A DNA stretch of 35,336 nt from an uncultured Akkermansia sp. GTDB lineage: Bacteria > Verrucomicrobiota > Verrucomicrobiia > Verrucomicrobiales > Akkermansiaceae. Location of the stretch: assembly GCA_947629715.1 (NCBI GenBank), contig CANRET010000018.1, positions 1-35,336 on the forward strand. Reading direction: 5' to 3'. Positions within the stretch are counted from its first letter, which is position 1. Every line of letters begins with the position of its first letter. Positions 9,316 to 16,719 of this stretch are shown one piece after another. Both the position numbers and the translations under genes were made by a program. The notes under the pieces were generated by a model. The model worked only from the letters and a program-made list of their open reading frames with translations. It was not told the origin of the DNA and made no database searches.

Positions 9316-10209
9316 CTACGATTCATCATCGATTCCTGATGCAACACGCGGTACCGCCTCCCAACAATTTGGGTAATATTTCGGTTTCCTCGGTTTTTTG
9401 ATCTCTCCATCCTCCGGCAACCAGCCATAAAGTTCATAAGAACGATATTTCAAAATTGCTTTGATCTCCGGACAGAAATCACTTAAAGAAGCCAAGGCTG
9501 AAGGCAGCAGTACAAGGTTGGCGAAGCAAGTATGATACCTGGTATCGTAACAGGTTTCTTCCCAGATATGGCAGGTTGTATAATCCTTAAAATTCGTCCC
9601 ATAAAATTTCTTCCCCATCTCCTTCATCTGACGATTAGGATAAGTATTATCATCTAGTCGGATATTTTCACCAGGAACTTTTCCTTTTTCCTCTCCATTC
9701 TTCTTTCTCCTAACATTCGGATATTTTGCGTAGCCTTTTCCGACGAGACTTTGATGACACACAGGTGGTGCCCATATTGCGGTCTTTGCAACAAGTTCTA
9801 CCAGTAACTCTAGACATTTTGTCTGTCCCAGGAGTTCTGATAAAACAAGGGCCCCACTTTGATATTTTTCCCCTCCCACAGGATTAAGAGTGATGATAGG
9901 GGGAAGACCTTTCGTTTTGCTCTTGTAGATGGCACCATTTCGATAGTCCAGGTAAAAGCTGTATGCTATGCCACCCTTATTTTTCTTTTTGTAAACGTCT
10001 TTTTTGACGAAAGCATCTTTCAGTTCGCATGCTTTCGTGCAGAAATCATATCGCTCTCCTCCAATGTCGCATCGAAAAGAATAAACTCCGTTCACTTTAC
10101 AGCAGCGATTCAGTTTACCGACATTAATATCCATCCAGCATAAATCCGGACGGCCTTCTTCTACGCGTGTGGTTTCGCTCGTAACCACGTACTCTGCTTT
10201 CTTGTTCAT
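9316..10209 (-). CDS. HNH-like nuclease candidate in the cargo slot between two caspase units
   Basis: This 297-residue protein has no signal peptide, so it is probably cytoplasmic, unlike its secreted neighbours. Residues 213-245 read CHIWEE...D.RYHTCFANLVLLPSALASLSD. The conserved H, D/H and N followed by LVLLP resemble the core of HNH (His-Me finger) endonucleases, where His214 would be the general base and Asn231 structural. The N-terminal 65 residues contain several cysteines (24, 36, 37, 47, 57, 61) that could bind zinc. The gene is visibly richer in A+T than its neighbours, consistent with transfer. It follows a degraded DUF4384 3' end by 24 bases, the position the OLD nuclease gene occupies in the other copy. 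The nuclease call is by motif only; a non-catalytic DNA-binding protein is possible. Confidence 0.5.
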   Translation of the reverse strand: MNKKAEYVVTSETTRVEEGRPDLCWMDINVGKLNRCCKVNGVYSFRCDIGGERYDFCTKACELKDAFVKKDVYKKKNKGGIAYSFYLDYRNGAIYKSKTKGLPPIITLNPVGGEKYQSGALVLSELLGQTKCLELLVELVAKTAIWAPPVCHQSLVGKGYAKYPNVRRKKNGEEKGKVPGENIRLDDNTYPNRQMKEMGKKFYGTNFKDYTTCHIWEETCYDTRYHTCFANLVLLPSALASLSDFCPEIKAILKYRSYELYGWLPEDGEIKKPRKPKYYPNCWEAVPRVASGIDDES

Positions 10210-10233
10210 GATGTATTTCTCTAGTTGTTTGGT

Positions 10234-10288
10234 TTATTCTTTTGAAAAAGTTCTCACGATAACGTGTTTCTTTTTCCTGTTTGGTTAA
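10234..10288 (-). pseudogene. Remnant of the 3' end of a DUF4384/FlgO-like gene
   Basis: The minus strand here encodes KHVIVRTFSKE then a stop, matching the end of the intact gene at 16720-17802 (KHIIVSTFPKN then stop). Nucleotide similarity includes CTCACGAT, TGTTTCT and TTTGGTT in the same order on the plus strand. An upstream NQT block is in another frame, so the fragment is broken. It lies just before the HNH-like gene (stop to ATG 24 bases), just as the intact gene lies before the OLD gene (27 bases). Confidence 0.65.
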
Positions 10289-10328
10289 TTGAGGAGGATA
10301 AGTTTGATGTTCTTGGAGATATTTGTCA

Positions 10329-13300
10329 TCACATTGTAATTCCATGCCGTTTGAGGTGTTTTTTAGCAGAGGCGTGACCCTGACTCGCGGCGCGACGATA
10401 CATTTCAATCGACGCATTCACATCCTTCTTCACTCCCCAGCCAAATTCCAGGCATGTCCCGTAGTTGCTCTGTCCCCACGCGTTCCCTTGCTGAGCGGAA
10501 AGGCGATACCAATACGCCGCCTGAGAATAATCTTGCGGCACACCCCAGCCGTTGTGATACAGGAAGCCAAGATTATTTTGGGCGCCGGCATGTCCCTGCT
10601 CTGCGGCGCGGCGGAAACAGCGAGCTGCTTCTGCATAATCCTTTGGCTTTCCCTTACCAAACTGATAGGCAAGTCCTAAATTATTGAGCGACTCAGCGTC
10701 TTCTGGTACAGTGCTCTCTCCTACATTGGCTTGTGGAAATCTCCCTCCTTGGTTGAGCTCTGAGGCTTTCTTCGCTCCACGAGAGATCAGCAAAGCACGG
10801 ATGCGCTCAGCGTTGTCCTCCCCCACGCAGTCAAGCGGCGTCGACCCTTTATCCGTCACAGCATTCACATTGGCGCCGTGTTCCACGAGCCACTGCGTGA
10901 TGCTCCAACTGCCAATGGCGCAGGAATAATGCAGAGCTGTATTCCCCTTGGTTTCCGGCAGGGTGATGTCCACATCCGCCCCATTCCGAATCATCGGCAG
11001 CAAAGTCAACAGACGCTTTTGGTAGAGGGCGGATGAAGCTTCGCGACACTTTAGCGCACGCATCCGGTCAATCATGGGCTGAAGGTCCTCATGAGTCTGC
11101 CCTGCAGAGGAATATGAAGAGTTAGAAGGACTATCTGTGTGAGTGACAGCTGGAAGTTCAATGCCTTTCCCACAAAGGATAAATCCATACCCATTCTCTG
11201 AAGCTACGGAGCTGGGTTTCTGTTCTCCATTGGTCTGTTCGGCAACCTTGCTCGTCACGTAATTTTGCAACTCTTCAACATTGAGTCTGCCATCCTTGTT
11301 AGTATCCGCATTCGAATCTTGTAACGCTTGGATGATCGTGGACGTGAATACGCCATTTTTCCATGCACCGGATTCCAACGCGTACTCCGCCCCTGCCGCT
11401 CCGGCTATGATGTTGATGCCGCGCTGGACATCGCCGCGTGAGAACAGGTCCTCGATGTAGCGTTTCTTTTGTTTTGTATTGAGAGCTCCGATAGTCTTCC
11501 TCACTTTCATGCCTCGATGCTGAATTGCCCGTACGCCATGCGGCAGTTGCACGCCACTCATCGCCAACTTTTCTTCCCCTGCCTCGCCGAGCATACCGGA
11601 GTGACATGTATCAAGCAACAGTAACTTCTTACGCGCCTTTGCATTTTGCAAACACGCCGTCAATTCATCCATCGCTATACCCGTCTCATCTATCCTATCC
11701 GGATCAAACCCGGCGGGGGCATAGTAGTAATTGTATTTGTCATCCAACATACCATGCCCTGCGACGTAGAAGACCACGCGATCATTCACTGTCGTGTTCG
11801 ACAGGAAGTCGCGCACTTTTTCCAGCGCGCTACGATCCTTCACTTGCTCATTTGTCAGCAGCAACACATGCTTCTCCCCGGAGCCGTACTGCTCCAAAGC
11901 CTTGGATATGTCCGTAGCATCCTTGGCAGCGTATTGCAGCTGCAAATCAGGATTATCATAATCCGACACACCGAGCGCAACAATATAGAGATCGGACTTC
12001 GCCTTGCCCCGGTAAATGGTACGGAAACGGAAGGTGTCACCGGATATGCCTTGGCTATCCACCGGCGTAACCTCTATCCAGTTCTGCCCGCTTGCCAGCG
12101 GCACTTCCACCGTCAGTTCCTTCTGCTCACCCGCAGCAATGTTTAACCCGCTGCTCCAATCTTGAGGCACTTCCACGCCATCCACACGCACAATCACCTT
12201 GGCAATGTCATTTGCCGTAGCTTTAGCGGTCACTGTAAAATGGGCTACATCTTTCGTGCTGAAGAGATTCGGCATGTGCACCTCTACCGCAGGAAAATCC
12301 TTAAGGGTTGGTTCCGCTGGCATATGGTCCGGGTCGAAACCTTGCTTTCGCAACCATCTCTTCGTTGTCTCCCTCAACGCGGCTATATCATCTGCATTCC
12401 CGCCTAGCGCTTCCAGCACTTCCGCCGGTCGATTCCGCCAAGGTGCCAGAGCCTGCATGCCAATGCGGCATTCAGCATCCTCTTTATACATGAATTCTTC
12501 ACAATCAGGTGTTCCGGCATATATCCCACAAGGAAGGACAATTGAATACTTTTTGGATCCGCCAAAATAAACGGAACATAACTTTTGCACTGATTCAAAC
12601 TGCTCATTCACGCTATAAACATCCCAACGATTTTCTACAGTTGGCAAACAAAGCCAGCGTTTCTCTGCGATCCACACAGGTTTGTTAGAGGTATCCTTTG
12701 TCCATAAACCCTTCCATTGATTAACCAGTTTTCCTGTTTTCTTATCATCATACAAAACGAATAGTTGGCAATATCCATTTTCAACAGCGATCCAATAGCT
12801 CTTATTGGAAGATCTAGGAACCTTGTTCCAAATACTTGACAGCGAAGCTACTTCTTCTCCAGAACCAATAAAATCGCCCTCCAAAAACTCTCTTTTTAAG
12901 ACTCCTGCGGGGGTCTTGATGCGATATGCGACCACCAGTTTTTCTTTTTCATCGTCATACGTTGAATGGACAGCATTCCCCTCAAAAACTATATCCTTTT
13001 CTCCGTTGGGAGAATTTTTGTCTAGCAGACGAGGCCCATACCAGCCACCTCCTCGACGTGTTATACTACAAGCATTGACAGTAACCTTTCCACAGTCAGA
13101 TGTTCCAAATGTAAATTCAGTTTGTGCGCTCGGATGCTCTCCCTTCGCCCTTTTTATGCTGGTAGGGACTGGAGAAATGCTGTTCTGAATTTTATCATAT
13201 AAAAAGACATTCTTTTCCGGAGCAACAGTTTCTGATGTAATATTTCCCGTAATGGCATCGTATGCGCCGTAGTACTTCTTAGGATAAATAAGCCAGCGAG

Positions 13301-14366
13301 AGGAACCGAGGTAGTCATAAGTCATCCTTTCATGAGGAGGAATCCCTGAAACATCCTCAATTTTAAGTTCGGCTGATTCTTTACCTGCAGTTGCCTGTTG
13401 TTGCTTCATCTTTACAGATAAAGAATCAAAGTCTACATCCAATATTCCTGCTATTTTAGTGCTGATTTTGAAGTTATACGCAAGATCATGCATTACAGGA
13501 TCAGTAATTAGTTTTTCTGAATCTTCTAATTTGTGAATTTTGCTTAACAAAGTAAATTTTAGTCTGTCGGGAAATCTTTTATTTTTAAATCCTGTTTTTA
13601 TTGTGTACTTGAATCCTCCCATGACAAATTGCTCATTGTCATCGGAGTGATTTATATATCTGGTTTCCAAATCATGCGATTCTAGATCGTACGCATAACA
13701 ATAATCTGCACGTTCGGAACCGTTAAAATTCATGAACCCAGCGAGATAAAATTGATTTTGAAGACCGTCAAAAAGGAAACGAAAATTACTATCTCCGTCA
13801 GTTCCAATCTCATTGTAGAAAGTTCCGAGCCTCTTTTCAATGAAAGAACTTTTATACGTAAGTTTTCTTGCATCCCAAAAGGAAATATGATTGTCCTTAT
13901 TGGTAGAAATATTGAGATGAATCGATCTGCTTTCATTTGTGATAATTACGACGTCATTACTAAGTAAGAGCTCGTGATGTCCGGGTATGGAGGTAAGTAC
14001 ATATTGATATCTAATTTCATTATTTTCCCCGTTTTCCAAGGAATACACTGGAGTCCCTCTATATTGTGGAGATAATACTGTAGACAAGCTCGGCAATTTG
14101 TTTCTTTCAGATGATGTTCCTGTTATTGATTTCTCGTTTCTATTGGTAGATTGACCTCCGTTAGACTTGCCCGTCTCAAGCGTGAAATCACTATGGCGTT
14201 GCGAAGTCGTCCGAACCACAGGTTTGCGTATGGGTTGTTGACTCCTTTTTACATTAAAGCGTTTATCCAGACGTGAGATTTGAGCAGAAGCGTTGCCTAC
14301 AACATGTATTGCTATAAGCGTTGTTACAAGAAATTTTAAGAAAGAAGACATCTCCATTTTATACAT
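10329..14366 (-). CDS. Secreted caspase-like protein with ankyrin and Sel1 repeats (copy C3)
   Basis: This is a 1345-residue protein. The signal peptide covers about 1-28 (cleavage near ASA-Q) and is followed by the island's stalk motif SRLDKRFNVKRSQ. Residues 60-620 are propeller-like (FWDARKLTYKSSF) but differ strongly from C1 and C2. From about 636 the sequence becomes nearly identical to them: the NRPAEVLEALG segment, an Ig-like domain, and a caspase fold with His871 and Cys921. An EF-hand loop lies at 1021-1032 (DTNKDGRLNVEE). The tail has an ankyrin repeat (about 1140-1180) and then three Sel1 repeats (about 1225-1340). Starts at Met1, Met4 or Met6 are all possible. The A+T-rich front joined to a conserved core points to module exchange by recombination. 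Confidence 0.86.
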   Translation of the reverse strand: MYKMEMSSFLKFLVTTLIAIHVVGNASAQISRLDKRFNVKRSQQPIRKPVVRTTSQRHSDFTLETGKSNGGQSTNRNEKSITGTSSERNKLPSLSTVLSPQYRGTPVYSLENGENNEIRYQYVLTSIPGHHELLLSNDVVIITNESRSIHLNISTNKDNHISFWDARKLTYKSSFIEKRLGTFYNEIGTDGDSNFRFLFDGLQNQFYLAGFMNFNGSERADYCYAYDLESHDLETRYINHSDDNEQFVMGGFKYTIKTGFKNKRFPDRLKFTLLSKIHKLEDSEKLITDPVMHDLAYNFKISTKIAGILDVDFDSLSVKMKQQQATAGKESAELKIEDVSGIPPHERMTYDYLGSSRWLIYPKKYYGAYDAITGNITSETVAPEKNVFLYDKIQNSISPVPTSIKRAKGEHPSAQTEFTFGTSDCGKVTVNACSITRRGGGWYGPRLLDKNSPNGEKDIVFEGNAVHSTYDDEKEKLVVAYRIKTPAGVLKREFLEGDFIGSGEEVASLSSIWNKVPRSSNKSYWIAVENGYCQLFVLYDDKKTGKLVNQWKGLWTKDTSNKPVWIAEKRWLCLPTVENRWDVYSVNEQFESVQKLCSVYFGGSKKYSIVLPCGIYAGTPDCEEFMYKEDAECRIGMQALAPWRNRPAEVLEALGGNADDIAALRETTKRWLRKQGFDPDHMPAEPTLKDFPAVEVHMPNLFSTKDVAHFTVTAKATANDIAKVIVRVDGVEVPQDWSSGLNIAAGEQKELTVEVPLASGQNWIEVTPVDSQGISGDTFRFRTIYRGKAKSDLYIVALGVSDYDNPDLQLQYAAKDATDISKALEQYGSGEKHVLLLTNEQVKDRSALEKVRDFLSNTTVNDRVVFYVAGHGMLDDKYNYYYAPAGFDPDRIDETGIAMDELTACLQNAKARKKLLLLDTCHSGMLGEAGEEKLAMSGVQLPHGVRAIQHRGMKVRKTIGALNTKQKKRYIEDLFSRGDVQRGINIIAGAAGAEYALESGAWKNGVFTSTIIQALQDSNADTNKDGRLNVEELQNYVTSKVAEQTNGEQKPSSVASENGYGFILCGKGIELPAVTHTDSPSNSSYSSAGQTHEDLQPMIDRMRALKCREASSALYQKRLLTLLPMIRNGADVDITLPETKGNTALHYSCAIGSWSITQWLVEHGANVNAVTDKGSTPLDCVGEDNAERIRALLISRGAKKASELNQGGRFPQANVGESTVPEDAESLNNLGLAYQFGKGKPKDYAEAARCFRRAAEQGHAGAQNNLGFLYHNGWGVPQDYSQAAYWYRLSAQQGNAWGQSNYGTCLEFGWGVKKDVNASIEMYRRAASQGHASAKKHLKRHGITM
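11199..12461 (-). repeat. Conserved caspase-core block, copy in C3
   Basis: Third copy. The switch from unrelated to nearly identical sequence is abrupt, near the IGMQALAPWRNRP codons at about 12461, where an A+T-rich front meets the shared core. Confidence 0.75.
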
Positions 14367-14419
14367 TTTAGAAGTTATTTCATAGGGCCTATAACGATAG
14401 GAGTCTGAAACACCTACGG

Positions 14420-14444
14420 AGGAGGAGGTATAAGGTATCCTCCT
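14420..14444. other. Small hairpin between lipoprotein L3 and caspase C3
   Basis: The perfect inverted repeat AGGAGGA / TCCTCCT with an 11-base loop lies in the 98-base spacer between the lipoprotein stop and the caspase start. No T tract follows it on the minus strand, so an intrinsic terminator is doubtful. It may limit readthrough or stabilise the upstream message. Confidence 0.3.
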
Positions 14445-14464
14445 TCCTTTTATTATTTGTAAAC

Positions 14465-14926
14465 TTATTGAATAACAAAGCTTCCTTTTTCTACAAGTTG
14501 ATTCGGGTCGGAGCCATCCGTACTCATCTCTTTCTCTAAACGGTATGTTCCTGTATTAGCACCATTAAATCTCATTTTTAAGAAATACCAACCGCCTTCG
14601 CCGCCGTTATTAGGACGAATCGTTACTCTTGCCATTGTATTTGAATCCTCGTCTGTTGAATATTCGATAATGTACTCATTAGCCTTGCCCATTACAAGGG
14701 TTGGTCCAAGAGTTTTGAAAGAGATTCTCGTAATCTTCTGCGGTGAAGATGTGAGAATAAGTGTTTTCCCATTCAGACTCGCTGGAGCCGCTGCTACACC
14801 TTGAATTTTGGGCAGGTTTATTGGGGTAACAGCACTTGTCTTGTGCGAAGCACAGGAGCTCATGAGTCCTGTCAATAGCGTCGCCAAGGCAACGCTTCCG
14901 ATGCTGACTGTGTGGTTCATTTTCAT
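14465..14926 (-). CDS. Lipoprotein L3, constant N-terminus with a different mature domain
   Basis: This is a 153-residue lipoprotein with its lipobox cysteine at position 25 (LMSSC). The first 45 residues (signal peptide, CASHKTSAVTPINLPK) closely match L1 at 8596-9210 and the fused module in C2. From about residue 50 (LNGKTLILTSSPQK) the mature domain differs. It looks like a small beta barrel or sandwich with a GTYRLEKE strand and a terminal GSFVIQ. No named family is recognised. It sits 98 bases before caspase C3, repeating the lipoprotein-then-caspase order of L1 and C2. Directly upstream is an ankyrin fragment from a lost caspase gene. The reused leader with an exchanged body suggests domain shuffling downstream of the leader. 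Confidence 0.75.
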   Translation of the reverse strand: MKMNHTVSIGSVALATLLTGLMSSCASHKTSAVTPINLPKIQGVAAAPASLNGKTLILTSSPQKITRISFKTLGPTLVMGKANEYIIEYSTDEDSNTMARVTIRPNNGGEGGWYFLKMRFNGANTGTYRLEKEMSTDGSDPNQLVEKGSFVIQ

Positions 14927-14945
14927 GGTTGTATATGATAAGGTT

Positions 14946-15034
14946 TCAATTGTTTACTGAACGAAGTATCTTATAAACGGCAGAGGCATTAAGGCCGCCG
15001 ACACATGTCTCTACTGTGGTTCCTGTGGCTGAGG
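14946..15034 (-). pseudogene. Orphan ankyrin 3' end, remnant of a fourth caspase gene
   Basis: The minus strand reads TVETCVGGLNASAVYKILRS then VNN and a TGA at 14946-14948. It matches C2 residues 1159-1180 (SVETCVGGPNAATIYKILRS). No start or upstream caspase sequence remains, and the fragment ends abruptly before the OLD gene. It marks where a caspase-ankyrin gene once preceded lipoprotein L3. The stop it preserves was deleted in the C2 fusion. Confidence 0.75.
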
Positions 15035-15120
15035 ACAAGTATTATATATTGTGTTGTAACAGAATATCTGTTCTTGATTTTAGATATACGGTTTTGTGAA
15101 TATCGTACATATAAAAGAAT

Positions 15121-15139
15121 GAATTTTTACGAAAAATTC
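15121..15139. terminator. AT-rich perfect hairpin downstream of the OLD-type gene
   Basis: GAATTTTT / AAAAATTC form a perfect 8-bp stem around a 3-base loop, about 60 bases after the stop of the OLD-type gene. On the minus strand it is followed by the T-rich ATTCTTTTAT. The stem lacks G and C pairs, so as an intrinsic terminator it would be weak. It could instead be a protein-binding palindrome. Confidence 0.3.
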
Positions 15140-15201
15140 ACAATAGGACATCTCTTTCACTATAGGGAAGAGCACAGCTTCTTGTTCACTAAGTTCAAGT
15201 T

Positions 15202-16692
15202 TTAGTCTTTTTGCGCAGCAAATATTTTCCCAATAATTTGTCTTGCTTTTTCTTCGGGATATAAGAACGGAATACATTTTTCAACCAATTCATGCTTCAC
15301 GGCTTCCTCTTCCCTTACATTTCCTCCCGCAATTCTCTGAAGTAGCTCTTTGAATTGTTTTTTATATATTGTACTTCCCTTTCCATTTTTCCTAACTTTA
15401 CTAGTTGTCGAAACAGGGTCAACTTTATAATCCCTCTTGATTTTATCCTTAAGCTCCGTTTTAGACGTTATACAACTAATTATGTCTCTCTCTGGCACGC
15501 AACCTAAATCGCACAAGCACTGCTTATGTTCTTCCATAAAATTGTGATACTCGTACTTTTTAACGGGATCTGATTTTTCCTTCTCGTAACGCTCGTATAC
15601 ATCGTGATCTAAAACGGCCCTTACGAATGCTTTATTAGGGGAGCTTGCTTTCACCTTATTAGCCAAATCCGCCGTTTGGATGTACCCCCCAACGGGATAA
15701 ATTCTTGCAAAAATTTGGCTAACGCGATTTTCACAACCTATTTTGATACAATAATCTCTTAACTTTTCCAACACGAGTTTAGCCATCTCGTCTTCCACGA
15801 AAATAATCGCATCACAAGAATTGCTATAATCCAGCCCTAGAACACTACCGAGTGCTAGTGCAGGGTAACATGGTGAGATTGGCTTAGTCTCACTTTTTTC
15901 AAGGAGGAAGATATTATTCGGATCAGTATTTTCAATCATAGGTACTGAATGAGTGGCGACAAATACGGTGAGATCCTTTTTTTCGCTCTTCTCTCGTAAA
16001 TATTCCAAAAGCTTCAATTGGACCTTAGGATGTAAGGCTAATTCAGCTTCATCAAAGAGTAAAAGACTATTATGGGCTATTGAATCTATTTGGGTAAGCA
16101 GTCGAACAATCGCTAATTCTCCAGTACTGAAGTGTTTCTCTGAATACGAGCGCCCATTACTTTTCTCAATAATGTAAAAATATTCTCCGCCACGCCCACG
16201 TCCTTTTGCATTTTTCAGTTTCTCTAATTTCCTAAAATCTTCTTCAGAGAACCAGTCACACATCAAAGTCTTAATTTCATCTGCCACTTGAATTCTTTTA
16301 CCTAATTTAATTTCGTCATTTTTAATAGCTATACGTTTCGGATCCGCCTCAATAAAACAACTACTCTCATATCCAAAATTTTCCAAAACCCGCCTATTAT
16401 CCTTCGGCTTGGAAACCCAACGCTTTTCCCCCTTTCTAAATGTTGCTTTAGTCCCATCCTTGCAGATGTATGTTATTTCCGTGTCTCTAAAATCATCAAT
16501 ATTACCATCACGTGATGAAGATTTAAATTTTTCAGCAAAGGCCTTTCCATTGCATATTTTATGTAAAATAGTAAGGAAAGTACTCTTACCTCCACCATTG
16601 GGTGACACTAAAAGATAAACTCCCTTCCTTTCAGGTAAGCTGAACTCCAGGTGTTTAATTCGCCTCGCGTTTTTTATGATTATTTTGTTCAT
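15202..16692 (-). CDS. OLD-family ATPase/TOPRIM nuclease
   Basis: This 496-residue cytoplasmic protein has an ABC/SMC-type ATPase and a C-terminal TOPRIM nuclease. The Walker A motif is at 31-38 (PNGGGKST), an ABC signature near 188-192 (FSTGE), Walker B at 210-215 (LLLFDE) and the switch histidine at His248 (ATHS). The TOPRIM part starts with Glu300 (IIFVEDE) and has the acidic pair Asp362 and Asp364 (LDHD). This matches single-gene (class 1) OLD nucleases, which cut DNA and are often anti-phage; GajA of Gabija belongs to the same family. No UvrD-like GajB partner is present here. It starts 27 bases after the DUF4384 gene as the last member of that operon. Its A+T-rich composition stands out from the operon before it, suggesting acquired cargo. 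Confidence 0.83.
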   Translation of the reverse strand: MNKIIIKNARRIKHLEFSLPERKGVYLLVSPNGGGKSTFLTILHKICNGKAFAEKFKSSSRDGNIDDFRDTEITYICKDGTKATFRKGEKRWVSKPKDNRRVLENFGYESSCFIEADPKRIAIKNDEIKLGKRIQVADEIKTLMCDWFSEEDFRKLEKLKNAKGRGRGGEYFYIIEKSNGRSYSEKHFSTGELAIVRLLTQIDSIAHNSLLLFDEAELALHPKVQLKLLEYLREKSEKKDLTVFVATHSVPMIENTDPNNIFLLEKSETKPISPCYPALALGSVLGLDYSNSCDAIIFVEDEMAKLVLEKLRDYCIKIGCENRVSQIFARIYPVGGYIQTADLANKVKASSPNKAFVRAVLDHDVYERYEKEKSDPVKKYEYHNFMEEHKQCLCDLGCVPERDIISCITSKTELKDKIKRDYKVDPVSTTSKVRKNGKGSTIYKKQFKELLQRIAGGNVREEEAVKHELVEKCIPFLYPEEKARQIIGKIFAAQKD

Positions 16693-16719
16693 AATGAAAT
16701 CTTTATAAATTGTTTTAAT

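Noticed and set aside
10124..10345. Small minus-strand frame overlapping the caspase C3 end and the HNH-like start
   Set aside because: Part of it is the out-of-frame reading of the DUF4384 remnant and the rest overlaps the start of the HNH-like gene by 86 bases. No independent coding signal was seen.
470..14366. Bacterial gasdermin-caspase death module
   Set aside because: No gasdermin-like gene is present beside the proteases, and the caspases carry signal peptides, whereas gasdermin-activating proteases act in the cytoplasm.
9316..16692. ATPase plus HNH pair as a Septu (PtuA/PtuB) system
   Set aside because: The two genes are separated by a caspase and a lipoprotein gene, and the ATPase carries a TOPRIM domain (Glu300, Asp362, Asp364) that makes it OLD-type. 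The shared-slot explanation fits better.
15202..16692. Gabija system
   Set aside because: The GajA-like family fits, but no UvrD-type helicase (GajB) lies on either side.
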